Below, piece by piece: positions 6,833-14,898 of a DNA stretch of 26,485 bases; the first letter of the stretch is position 1; every line of letters begins with the position of its first letter. Both the position numbers and the translations under genes were made by a program. Location of the stretch: positions 1 to 26,485 of the forward strand of contig DJPN01000013.1 in assembly GCA_002438565.1 (NCBI GenBank). Reading direction: 5' to 3'. The stretch is from Alphaproteobacteria bacterium UBA6411 (GTDB lineage Bacteria > Pseudomonadota > Alphaproteobacteria > CAAGCB01 > CAG-977). The notes under the pieces are model-generated. The model saw nothing but the letters and a program-made list of their open reading frames with translations. It ran no database searches and was not told where the DNA came from.

Positions 6833-7952
6833 GTCGCCGTTGAAAGCTGCCAAGCGCATTGTGCTGAAAATCGGGTCGTCGCTGCTGGTTGACGAATCGA
6901 CGGGGCGCATCAAAAGCACTTGGCTGAACGCGCTTGCCGACGATATTCTGGCGGCGCGCAAACAGGGGCGCGAAATTATCGTTGTTACATCGGGCGCGGG
7001 CGCGGTCGGACGCAAAGTTTTGGGACTGCCGACGGGCAAGCTGCCCTTGCCGCAAAAACAGGCGGCGGCGGCGGTCGGACAAATCCGTCTGGCGCGCGCG
7101 TATCAGGAAGTTTTGGCGGAACGCGGGCTGAATGTCGCGCAGATTTTGCTGACTTTGGACGATTCGGAAAGCCGCACGCGCTATCTGAACGCGGGCAATA
7201 CGCTAAACACTTTGCTGGAAATCGGCGTTGTTCCCGTCATCAACGAAAACGATACGGTCGCGACGACGGAAATCAAAGTCGGCGACAACGACCGTCTGGC
7301 GGCGCGCGTGGCGCAAATGGTCAGTGCGGACACCTTGATTATTTTTTCGGACATCAAAGGGCTTTACACCGCGAATCCGCGCAAAGACCCGAACGCCGTC
7401 CTAATTCCCGTGGTTGAAAAAATGACCAGGGAAATCGATGCAATGGCGGACGGCGCAGGATCTGCGGTCGGCACGGGCGGCATGGCGACGAAACTGCTGG
7501 CGGCGCATCTTTGCACCGAAGCGGGATGCACAATGGCGATTGCTTTGGGAACCGAGCTGTATCCGCTGACGCGATTGGAAAAAACGAACGAATGTACTTG
7601 GTTTTTGGCGGACAAAACGCCGCTTTCCGCGCGCAAAAAATGGATTGCGGGCGCGATAAAGCCGCGCGGCACTCTGGTTTTGGACGCGGGCGCGGTCAAA
7701 GCTTTGGAACGCGGCAAAAGCCTGCTGCCCGCGGGCATCAAAGCGGTCAAAGGCAGCTTCGCCCACGGCGACGCGGTGACGCTCGAGGATGAAAACGGCG
7801 CTTTTCTGGGCAAGGGGCTTGTGTCCTATTCGGCGCAGGAAGCGGCGCTGATTGCGGGCAAGCGCACGAACGAAATCGAAAAGATTCTGGGCTATCACGG
7901 GTCGGACGAAATCGTCCACCGCGACAACCTGTTTGCGGAAAAAAGGGGATGA
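6816..7952 (+). CDS. proB: Glutamate 5-kinase
   Basis: 378 residues, catalysing ATP-dependent phosphorylation of glutamate, the first step of proline synthesis. The amino acid kinase domain (about residues 10-255) shows VLKIGSSLL, VTSGAGAVG, NENDTV, GDNDRLAA and GTGGMATKLLAA. A PUA domain follows (about 275-355, with KGSFAHGDAV). The start is placed at ATG 6816, 5 bases after AAAGGG; ATG 6822 is nearly as good. The gene overlaps the end of obgE by 17 bases and stands 3 bases before proA, so it is co-transcribed with both. ProB is normally feedback-inhibited by proline through the kinase domain. Confidence 0.95.
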   Translation: MTMTNKSPLKAAKRIVLKIGSSLLVDESTGRIKSTWLNALADDILAARKQGREIIVVTSGAGAVGRKVLGLPTGKLPLPQKQAAAAVGQIRLARAYQEVLAERGLNVAQILLTLDDSESRTRYLNAGNTLNTLLEIGVVPVINENDTVATTEIKVGDNDRLAARVAQMVSADTLIIFSDIKGLYTANPRKDPNAVLIPVVEKMTREIDAMADGAGSAVGTGGMATKLLAAHLCTEAGCTMAIALGTELYPLTRLEKTNECTWFLADKTPLSARKKWIAGAIKPRGTLVLDAGAVKALERGKSLLPAGIKAVKGSFAHGDAVTLEDENGAFLGKGLVSYSAQEAALIAGKRTNEIEKILGYHGSDEIVHRDNLFAEKRG

Positions 7953-7955
7953 GCC

Positions 7956-9191
7956 ATGCGTGAAATGGGCTTGAAAGCCAAAGCGGCGGAGCGGATTTTG
8001 GCAACCGTGCCGACGGCGCAGAAAAACAAAGCTTTGCTGGCGGCGGCGGCCGCGATGGAGCGGGGCGCGGCGGAGTTGCTGGCGGCAAACAAGCGCGACA
8101 TGGACGCTTTGTCCCCCGAAACGCCGGCGGCGATGCGCGACCGTTTGCTGCTGACCCCCGAACGAATCGCGGGCATTGTCAAAGGTATTTGCGAAATCGC
8201 GGCTTTGCCCGATCCCGTGGGGCGGATTTTGGCGGAATGGACGCGTCCGAACGGATTGAAGATTCGTCGGGTCGCCGTTCCTTTGGGCGTTATTGGCGTG
8301 ATTTACGAAAGCCGCCCGAACGTTACCGCCGACGCGGGGGCTTTGTGTTTCAAATCGGGCAACGCGGTGATTTTGCGCGGCGGTTCGGACAGCTTTCATT
8401 CGTCAATGAAAATCACCGAGTTTCTGCACGCGGGACTGAAAGCGGCGGGACTGCCCGAAGACTGCATTCAGTCCGTTCCGACGACCGACCGCGCCGCCGT
8501 GGGTGAAATGCTGAAGCTGGACGATTGCATCGACGTGATTGTTCCGCGCGGCGGAAAGTCCTTGATTCAGCGCATTACGGACGAAAGCAAAATCCCGCTG
8601 TTCAAGCATTTGAACGGCATTTGCCACACTTACGTTCACCAAGCCGCCGATTTGGACAAAGCGCGCAAAGTCGTTTTAAACGCGAAAATGCGCCGCACGG
8701 GGACGTGCAATTCGACGGAAACAATCTTGGTCGACGAAGCGGTCAAAGCAACGCACTTGCCCGCGATTGTTCGGGATTTGCTGGATGCGGGATGCGAAGT
8801 GCGCGGCGACGCGACGGTGCAGGCGGTCGATTCGCGTGTTGTTCCCGCGGTTGACGAGGATTGGGACACGGAATACCTTGCCCCGATTGTGTCGATTCGC
8901 GCGGTCAAAGACATTGACGAAGCGTTGGAGCATATCGCTTTGCACAGCTCGCACCACACCGAATCGATTTTGACCGAGGACAAAGCGGCGGCGGACAAAT
9001 TTCTGGCGAACGTCGACAGCGCGGTCGTCATGGTCAACGCGTCGACGCAATTCTGCGACGGCGGCGAATTCGGCATGGGCGCGGAAATCGGTATAGCGAC
9101 GGGACGGCTGCACGCGCGCGGTCCAATCGGATTGGAACAACTGACAACATTCAAATATCAGGTGTACGGTGACGGGCAGATTCGGGCGTAA
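7956..9191 (+). CDS. proA: Glutamate-5-semialdehyde dehydrogenase (gamma-glutamyl phosphate reductase)
   Basis: 411 residues, reducing glutamyl 5-phosphate with NADPH, the second step of proline synthesis. The aldehyde-dehydrogenase fold is complete: GVIGVIYESRPNVTADA, RGGSDSFHSS, VPRGGKSLI and the catalytic cysteine in TGTCNSTET (residue 251). The C-terminal motif GEFGMGAEIGIATGRLHARGP is also present. AAAAGGGG precedes the ATG inside the end of proB. ProA accepts the labile phosphate from ProB directly in a complex, which fits the adjacent genes. The 3' end overlaps nadD by 23 bases. Confidence 0.96.
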   Translation: MREMGLKAKAAERILATVPTAQKNKALLAAAAAMERGAAELLAANKRDMDALSPETPAAMRDRLLLTPERIAGIVKGICEIAALPDPVGRILAEWTRPNGLKIRRVAVPLGVIGVIYESRPNVTADAGALCFKSGNAVILRGGSDSFHSSMKITEFLHAGLKAAGLPEDCIQSVPTTDRAAVGEMLKLDDCIDVIVPRGGKSLIQRITDESKIPLFKHLNGICHTYVHQAADLDKARKVVLNAKMRRTGTCNSTETILVDEAVKATHLPAIVRDLLDAGCEVRGDATVQAVDSRVVPAVDEDWDTEYLAPIVSIRAVKDIDEALEHIALHSSHHTESILTEDKAAADKFLANVDSAVVMVNASTQFCDGGEFGMGAEIGIATGRLHARGPIGLEQLTTFKYQVYGDGQIRA

Positions 9192-9759
9192 AAAAGTAGG
9201 CATTTTGGGCGGGTCGTTCAATCCCGCGCACGACGGGCATCTGTACATCAGCCGCCAAGCGTTGGAGCTGTTGGACTTGGACGAAGTGTGGTGGCTGGTT
9301 TCCCCGCAAAACCCGCTGAAGCCGACGGACGGCATGGCGGAATTTTCCCGCCGTTTCGACAGCGCGGTCAAAGTCGCCGCCGCCGAACCCCGCATTGTCG
9401 TTTCGGCGATTGAAAATGAATTTCATACCCGCTATACCGCCGACACGATTCGCTGTCTGCGGGAACGTTTTCCCGACATCGCTTTTGTGTGGCTGATGGG
9501 GGCGGACAACTTAATCGACTTTCACCGCTGGCAGGAATGGCGTACAATCATGCGTTCCGTGCCGATAGCGGTTTTTGCCCGAAAAACGTATCGGATTCGG
9601 GCTTTGCACGGGCGGGCGGCGAACTGCTTCCGCCTTTACAGGGTTCCGTCCGAACGGGCGGCTTTGCTGGCGGCCATGCGCGCGCCGGCGTGGACTTTCC
9701 TGCCGATTCGGGTGCATCCCGCTTCGGCGACGGAAATCAGAAACAAGGGATTGTTTTAA
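9169..9759 (+). CDS. nadD: Nicotinate-nucleotide adenylyltransferase
   Basis: 196 residues, starting at GTG inside the end of proA. NadD transfers AMP from ATP to nicotinate mononucleotide in NAD synthesis. It shows the nucleotidyltransferase signature GGSFNPAHDGH (residues 13-23), WWLVSPQNPLK, GADNLIDFHRWQEW and the C-terminal ATEIRNKGLF corresponding to the S/T-x-IR motif. The protein ends right after that motif, a little shorter than the E. coli enzyme, which I recall as usual in this class. Overlap with proA and a 12-base gap to rsfS place it in the same operon. Confidence 0.94.
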   Translation: MTGRFGRKKVGILGGSFNPAHDGHLYISRQALELLDLDEVWWLVSPQNPLKPTDGMAEFSRRFDSAVKVAAAEPRIVVSAIENEFHTRYTADTIRCLRERFPDIAFVWLMGADNLIDFHRWQEWRTIMRSVPIAVFARKTYRIRALHGRAANCFRLYRVPSERAALLAAMRAPAWTFLPIRVHPASATEIRNKGLF

Positions 9760-9771
9760 GGAGATTTGACG

Positions 9772-10299
9772 ATGGCAACGAAAAAAGCGGATTCCGCGGA
9801 AAAAAAGACCAAACAGACGGTCAAAAAAGCCGTGAAAGAAGCCAAAAAAACGGCGAAAAAGGAAACCGAAAAGAAAGAAATCAAAAAAACGGTCAAAAAA
9901 GCCGTTAAAAAGATTTTGAAAGACACCCAAAAACAGGTCAAAAAAGCGGAAAAGGAAAACGCCGCCGCCGTGAAAATGGTGGACTTGATTGAAAAAACGC
10001 TGACGGCGGGCAAAGCCGAAGACGTGGTTGTGCTGGATTTGACGGGAAAAACGGCTTTGGCGGATTACTTGGTCGTCGCGACGGGGCGTTCCCCGCGCCA
10101 TGTCACCGCTTTGGCGGAACAGGTGCAGATGCGCTTGAAAAAAACGGGCGTTCCCGCTCAGCTGGAAGGCGAAGACGTCGGCGATTGGGTGATTGTGGAC
10201 GCGGGCGACGTGATTGTGCACGTTTTCCACCCCGAAACGCGCGACTTGTACCGCATTGAAGAACTGTGGGGCGGCGAAACCCCGCGCCGCGCGAAGTAA
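9772..10299 (+). CDS. rsfS: Ribosomal silencing factor RsfS with lysine-rich N-terminal extension
   Basis: 175 residues; AAGGAG lies 8 bases before ATG 9772. RsfS binds L14 on the 50S subunit and blocks subunit joining in starvation. The conserved domain occupies residues 66-170 (KMVDLIEKTL, DVVVLDLTGKTALADYLVVATGRS, EGEDVGDWVIVDAGDVIVHVFHPETRDLYRIEELW). Ahead of it is an extension of about 63 residues with 25 lysines, built from KKAVKK-like units (TVKKAVK occurs twice) and resembling a histone H1 tail or alpha-helical nucleic-acid-binding tail. Typical family members are 105-130 residues, so the extension is extra. The ATG and ribosome binding site leave no better internal start except Met69, which lacks one. 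The stop overlaps the start of rlmH by one base. Confidence 0.92.
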   Translation: MATKKADSAEKKTKQTVKKAVKEAKKTAKKETEKKEIKKTVKKAVKKILKDTQKQVKKAEKENAAAVKMVDLIEKTLTAGKAEDVVVLDLTGKTALADYLVVATGRSPRHVTALAEQVQMRLKKTGVPAQLEGEDVGDWVIVDAGDVIVHVFHPETRDLYRIEELWGGETPRRAK

Positions 10300-10757
10300 T
10301 GGACATCGTCATTGCCGCTATCGGGCGGATGAAAGCAAGCCCCGAACTGGAGCTGTTGACGAAATACGTCAAACAGACGCGCTGGAACGTTGTCGTCAGG
10401 GAATTCGAGGATAAAAAATCGGGTTCCGTCGACGAACGCAAAAAGCGCGAGGGCGAACTGCTGCTTTCAGCCGTTCCCGACGGCGCGAAAATCGTTGTGC
10501 TGGACGAACGGGGCAAGCTGTTAAGCTCCGAATCGTTCGCGCATAAGCTTGGCGCGTGGCAGGACGACGGCGCGCCCGCTGTCGCTTTTCTGATCGGCGG
10601 GGCGGACGGGCACGGCGACGAAATGCGCGCCCGCGCCGATTTGCTGCTGGCGTTCGGCACGATGACATGGCCGCATTTCCTTGCCCGCGTGATGCTGACC
10701 GAACAGATTTACCGCGCCAAAACGATTTTGGACGGGCATCCGTACCACCGCGCATAA
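10299..10757 (+). CDS. rlmH: 23S rRNA (pseudouridine-1915-N3) methyltransferase RlmH
   Basis: 152 residues of the SPOUT (trefoil-knot) methyltransferase family, which methylates pseudouridine 1915 in helix 69 of 23S rRNA. The start is the ATG in TAATG that overlaps the rsfS stop; an earlier in-frame ATG at 10266 would lie deep in rsfS and is rejected. The SAM-binding knot shows FLIGGADGH and the C-terminus has the family ending HFLARVMLTEQIYRAKTILDGHPYH. Its place behind rsfS is the common arrangement. It appears to be the last gene of the rplU-driven unit. Confidence 0.95.
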   Translation: MDIVIAAIGRMKASPELELLTKYVKQTRWNVVVREFEDKKSGSVDERKKREGELLLSAVPDGAKIVVLDERGKLLSSESFAHKLGAWQDDGAPAVAFLIGGADGHGDEMRARADLLLAFGTMTWPHFLARVMLTEQIYRAKTILDGHPYHRA

Positions 10758-10784
10758 AATCTTTGTCCCTGTCCGTTTTTAGAG

Positions 10785-10813
10785 CTGTAAAAAGCTGAAA
10801 AATGGATTATATT
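10785..10813 (+). promoter_or_regulatory. Possible promoter of the gpmI unit
   Basis: CTGTAA (10785-10790) and TATATT (10808-10813) are spaced by 17 bases in the 96-base gap between rlmH and gpmI. The -10 box is good and the -35 box poor. The gap also has AGCT-TAAAA-type short repeats but no clear terminator. Confidence 0.35.
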
Positions 10814-10853
10814 TCCCGTTAGATTTTTTAATTTCAACCAAGGAGTAACGACC

Positions 10854-12395
10854 GTGTCCGAAGAAATCAAACGTCCCCGTCCCGTCATGCTGTGCATTTT
10901 GGACGGGTGGGGTCATCGCGACAGCAAAGAAAACAACGCTATTGAAATGGGCAACACGCCGAACTGGCATGAATTGGTCAAAACCTGCCCGAACACTTTG
11001 ATTGCCACGTCGGGGCTGGACGTCGGTCTGCCCGCGGGTCAAATGGGCAATTCGGAAGTCGGTCACATGAACATCGGCGCGGGTCGCGTCGTCATGCAGG
11101 ATTTGCCGAAAATCGACCAAGCCTGCGCGGACGGTTCTTTGGCGAAACGTCCCGCCGTCGTCGATTTGATTGAAAAACTGAAAGCGTCCAAAGGCACTTG
11201 CCACCTGTTGGGTTTGATGAGCCCCGGCGGCGTTCATTCCCACATCAACCACATCATCGCTTTGGCAAAGATTTTGGACGGCGAAAACATTCCCGTCGCC
11301 GTTCACGCTTTCCTTGACGGCCGCGACGTGCCGCCCGATTCGGCTTTGGGCTATGTCAAAGATTTTGAAAACGCCGTCAAAGATTTGAAAAACGTTCATA
11401 TCAAAACGGTTTCGGGGCGTTATTACGCGATGGACCGCGACAACCGCTGGGAACGCGTGAAACTGGCGTTTGACGCGATAATGAGCGGCAAAGGCAATCA
11501 TGCCGATTCCGCCGAAGCCGCGATTGAAGCGTCCTATGCCGAAAAAGTGTTCGACGAATTCGTGATTCCCGCTGTTATCGGCGACTACAAGGGCATGAAC
11601 GACGGCGACGGCATTTTGTTCGCGAACTTCCGTTCCGACCGCGCCCGCGAAATCATGTACGCTTTGGCGGACAAACCGTTTGACAAATTCGCCCGCGAAA
11701 AAACGGTTGATTTTGCGGCTGTCGTCGGCATGACGCAGTATTCCGCCGATCACGACCGCTTTGTGAAGCCGATTTTCCCGCCCGAACAGCTGAAAAACAT
11801 TTTCGGCGAAGTCGTTTCCAACGCGGGCATGACGCAGCTGCGCATTGCGGAAACCGAAAAATACGCGCATGTTACGTTCTTTTTCAACGGCGGCGAAGAA
11901 CGGCTGTTCAAGGGTGAAGAACGCATTTTGATTCCGTCGCCGAAAGTCGCGACTTACGACTTGAAACCGGAAATGAGCGCGTTTGAAGTCTGCGACGCTT
12001 TGGTCAACGCGATTGATTCGGGCAAGTTCGACACGATTATCGTAAACTTTGCGAACGGCGACATGGTCGGTCACACGGGCATTCTGCCCGCCGCCATCAA
12101 AGCCGCCGAAGCGGTCGACAAATGTCTGGGCAGACTGGAAGACGCGATTAAACGCGCAGGCGGCGTGATGCTGGTTACCGCCGATCACGGCAACTGCGAA
12201 CTGATGAAGGACGAAAAGACGGGCGCGCCCTATACCGCGCACACGACGTTCAAAGTTCCCGTCGTTCTGTTCAACGGCCCCAAGGGCGCGACGCTGCGCG
12301 ACGGCGGCCGTCTGGCGGATTTGGCGCCGACCCTGCTGCAGCTGCTGGGATTGGAACAGCCTGCGGAAATGACGGGCAAATCGCTGCTGAAGTAA
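10854..12395 (+). CDS. gpmI: 2,3-bisphosphoglycerate-independent phosphoglycerate mutase
   Basis: 513 residues, starting at GTG with AAGGAG (10840-10845) in good position. It interconverts 3- and 2-phosphoglycerate in glycolysis using two metal ions. Alkaline-phosphatase-superfamily motifs are in order: ILDGWGHR near the N-terminus, the catalytic serine (about residue 67) in GNSEVGHMNIGAGR, SPGGVHSHINH, DGRDVPPDSALGY, RYYAMDRDNRWERV, FANFRSDRARE, NFANGDMVGHTG and TADHGNCE. The length is normal. It begins a second run of co-directional genes; the next gene starts 4 bases after its stop. Confidence 0.97.
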   Translation: MSEEIKRPRPVMLCILDGWGHRDSKENNAIEMGNTPNWHELVKTCPNTLIATSGLDVGLPAGQMGNSEVGHMNIGAGRVVMQDLPKIDQACADGSLAKRPAVVDLIEKLKASKGTCHLLGLMSPGGVHSHINHIIALAKILDGENIPVAVHAFLDGRDVPPDSALGYVKDFENAVKDLKNVHIKTVSGRYYAMDRDNRWERVKLAFDAIMSGKGNHADSAEAAIEASYAEKVFDEFVIPAVIGDYKGMNDGDGILFANFRSDRAREIMYALADKPFDKFAREKTVDFAAVVGMTQYSADHDRFVKPIFPPEQLKNIFGEVVSNAGMTQLRIAETEKYAHVTFFFNGGEERLFKGEERILIPSPKVATYDLKPEMSAFEVCDALVNAIDSGKFDTIIVNFANGDMVGHTGILPAAIKAAEAVDKCLGRLEDAIKRAGGVMLVTADHGNCELMKDEKTGAPYTAHTTFKVPVVLFNGPKGATLRDGGRLADLAPTLLQLLGLEQPAEMTGKSLLK

Positions 12396-12399
12396 GGCT

Positions 12400-13572
12400 A
12401 TGACTTTTAAAAAGACGACGATACTGTTTTGCGCGATTCTGTTTGCGGGGAATGTGTCGCCGTCTTTTGTTTACTCTGCGACGGACAAGGCGCAGGCCAA
12501 GGCGGAGCTGTCGAAAATCACGTCCGAAATCAAAGCCGCCGAACAAAAGCACAAGGAATTGCGCGAAAAAGCCAAAGCCGCCCGACAGGAAATTCTGGAC
12601 GTGCGGCGCAAAATGGTGCGCGCGGCGGGATCGATTCAAGAACAGGAAGAAAGCCTTGACAGGCTGGAGGAAAAGCTCCGCGAATTTGAAGCGCAGCAAT
12701 CCTTGATGAAAAACCGTTTGGAAATCCGCAAGGAACAGCGTCTGCGCGTTTTGGCGGCTTTGCAAAATCTGGCGTGGAAACCGACGGAAGCATTGTTAAT
12801 CCAGCCGTTGCCGCCGCAGGACACTTTGCGCAGCGCGCTGTTGCTGCGCGAAGCCGTGCCGCGGCTGGAGTATTCGACCGAAGGGTTGCGGCGCGATTTG
12901 ATGAAAGTCGCCAGCTTGACGACCGCGATTCGGGCGCAATACGCGCAAATCAAAACGATGGCGAAACGGCTGGAGCGCAAGCGCAAGGATATGGACGAGC
13001 TTATCGGCAAAAAATCGCGCCTGCAAACGGTGTTTGCCAGCGAAAGCGCGCGGGCGAAATCCAAAGCCGAAAATTTGGCGAAACAAGCGGGCGATTTGAA
13101 AGACCTGCTGGTTCGTTTGGACGAGGAAAGCCGCCGTCAAAAACAGATGCGTCCCGCGCAAAGCGGCGTGCCGACGGGGGCGTTTATGGCGGCAAAAGGG
13201 CGGATTCCCTATCCCGTCAAGGGAAACATCATCAAAAAATTCGGCGACATGACCGACGCGGGCAGCGCGTCCAAAGGCATTATCATCCGCACGCGCGCCA
13301 ACGCGCAGGTGATTTCGCCTTACGACGGCACGGTTTTGTTCGCGGGGCCGTTCCGCGGCTACGGCCAGCTGGTCATCATTGAACACGGCGACGGGTATCA
13401 TACCTTGCTGGCGGGACTGGGGCGTCTGGACACGGCGGTCGGTCAATCGCTGCTGGCGGGCGAACCCGTAGGAATAATGGTGGCGCAAACGCAGCCGACG
13501 CTGTATATTGAGTTACGCAAAAACGGCCAGCCGATAAATCCGGCGGGCTTTATGAACCAGAAAAGGGGATAA
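12400..13572 (+). CDS. envC: EnvC-like murein hydrolase activator (degenerate LytM domain)
   Basis: 390 residues. A signal peptide covers about residues 1-26 (cleavage near VYSA). Residues 28-250 are highly charged and predicted coiled coil, as in EnvC. The C-terminal M23/LytM fold (about 265-385) has SPYDGTVLFAGPFRGYGQLVIIEHGDGYHTLLAGL, but the zinc ligands of active LytM enzymes are absent: the HxxxD position reads KGIIIRT and HxH reads LYIEL. It is therefore expected to activate periplasmic amidases at division sites rather than cut peptidoglycan itself. Its location just before a CtpA-type protease gene is the usual one in Alphaproteobacteria. It is 4 bases after gpmI and 3 before the next gene. 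Confidence 0.88.
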   Translation: MTFKKTTILFCAILFAGNVSPSFVYSATDKAQAKAELSKITSEIKAAEQKHKELREKAKAARQEILDVRRKMVRAAGSIQEQEESLDRLEEKLREFEAQQSLMKNRLEIRKEQRLRVLAALQNLAWKPTEALLIQPLPPQDTLRSALLLREAVPRLEYSTEGLRRDLMKVASLTTAIRAQYAQIKTMAKRLERKRKDMDELIGKKSRLQTVFASESARAKSKAENLAKQAGDLKDLLVRLDEESRRQKQMRPAQSGVPTGAFMAAKGRIPYPVKGNIIKKFGDMTDAGSASKGIIIRTRANAQVISPYDGTVLFAGPFRGYGQLVIIEHGDGYHTLLAGLGRLDTAVGQSLLAGEPVGIMVAQTQPTLYIELRKNGQPINPAGFMNQKRG

Positions 13573-13575
13573 ACT

Positions 13576-14889
13576 ATGAAACGTTTCGCAACGGCATTAT
13601 TGGCTTTGTCATTGCTGGCAACGCCCGTTTCCGCCAAAGAAAAGGCGGCGGAACCCGAAAAAAAGGAAGTTTCCAACGATTCGGTATACAAGTATTTAAA
13701 TGTGTTCAGCGAAACGTTCAAACGCGCGCGCACCGATTATGTCGAGGAAGTTCCCGCCGACAAACTGATTGAATACGCCATTAACGGCATGCTGTCGTCG
13801 CTTGACCCCCATTCGTCGTATCTGGACGTTGAAACGTTCAAGGAAATGCGCGAACAGACCAAGGGCGAATTCGGCGGTTTGGGCATTGAAGTCACCATGG
13901 AAAACGGCTGGGTCAAGGTCATTTCCCCGATTGACGACACGCCGGCGTCCAAAGCGGGGATCCAAGCGGGCGACTTTATCACGCACATTGACGGCACGAC
14001 GGTTTTGGGGCTGACGCTGAACCAAGCGGTCGACAAAATGCGCGGGCCTTTGAACTCCAAGGTCAAACTGACCGTGCGGCGCAAGGACAAGCCCGCTTTT
14101 GACGCCACTTTGACGCGCGACGCGATTAAAATCCGTTCGGTTAAAACCGAAGACAAAGGCACGGTCGGCTATATCCGCATTTCGTCCTTTTCCGATACGA
14201 CAACGGACGATGTGAAAAAAGCGATTGCCAAAATTCAAAAAGATCACCCGAACGATTTGTCGGGATACGTCATTGACTTGCGCAACAATCCGGGCGGATT
14301 GCTGGATCAAGCCGTATCGGTCGCCGATTTGTTTTTGGATTCGGGCGAAATCGTTTCGACCCGTCCGCGCCGCGCCGAGGAAATGCAGCGCTATGACGCG
14401 ACCAAAGGGGACGAAACCAAAGGCATGCCGATTGTCGTTTTGATTAACGAAGGGTCGGCGTCGGCGGCGGAAATCGTCGCGGGGGCTTTGCAGGATCATA
14501 AGCGCGCCATTGTCGTCGGCATGCGTTCGTTCGGCAAGGGATCGGTGCAGACGGTCATTCCCGTTACGGGATTCGGGGCGATTCGGCTGACGACCGCGCG
14601 GTACTACACGCCGTCGGGCAGATCGATTCAAGCCAAAGGCATTGAACCCGACATTCAAATCCCCGTCGCGCATGTCGAATACAAAGCGGCGCGTTATGAC
14701 GAATTTACGGAAGCCGCCTTGCCCAACGCTTTGGCGAAACAGGACGAACCCAAAGGCAAAAAAGCCAAAAAGGAAAAAGAACCCGATCCGTTTGACGAAA
14801 AACCCGCCGAGGAAAAGAAAGCCGAAGACTACCAGCTGGATCGCGCCATGGACATTGTCAAGGCGATGGGCATTTATCACAATAAATAA
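13576..14889 (+). CDS. ctpA: C-terminal processing protease, S41 family
   Basis: 437 residues with a cleaved signal peptide (cleavage after about residue 20, PVSA). An N-terminal helical part with SLDPHSSYLD is followed by a PDZ domain (about 95-180, GGLGIEVTMENGWVKVISPIDDTPASKAGIQAGD) and the S41 catalytic domain with LRNNPGGLLDQAV, the serine motif EGSASAAEIVAGALQD (about 292-307) and the catalytic lysine 321 in FGKGSVQ. The final 80 residues are Lys/Glu-rich. The family cleaves periplasmic proteins and peptidoglycan hydrolases near their C-termini. AAAAGGGG lies upstream of the ATG within the end of the EnvC-like gene. Pairing with that gene suggests shared control of cell-wall cutting (inference). 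Confidence 0.94.
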   Translation: MKRFATALLALSLLATPVSAKEKAAEPEKKEVSNDSVYKYLNVFSETFKRARTDYVEEVPADKLIEYAINGMLSSLDPHSSYLDVETFKEMREQTKGEFGGLGIEVTMENGWVKVISPIDDTPASKAGIQAGDFITHIDGTTVLGLTLNQAVDKMRGPLNSKVKLTVRRKDKPAFDATLTRDAIKIRSVKTEDKGTVGYIRISSFSDTTTDDVKKAIAKIQKDHPNDLSGYVIDLRNNPGGLLDQAVSVADLFLDSGEIVSTRPRRAEEMQRYDATKGDETKGMPIVVLINEGSASAAEIVAGALQDHKRAIVVGMRSFGKGSVQTVIPVTGFGAIRLTTARYYTPSGRSIQAKGIEPDIQIPVAHVEYKAARYDEFTEAALPNALAKQDEPKGKKAKKEKEPDPFDEKPAEEKKAEDYQLDRAMDIVKAMGIYHNK

Positions 14890-14898
14890 GGAATCCCG

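Noticed and set aside
5753..7039. 428-codon minus-strand open frame opposite obgE
   Set aside because: ObgE is unambiguous on the plus strand.
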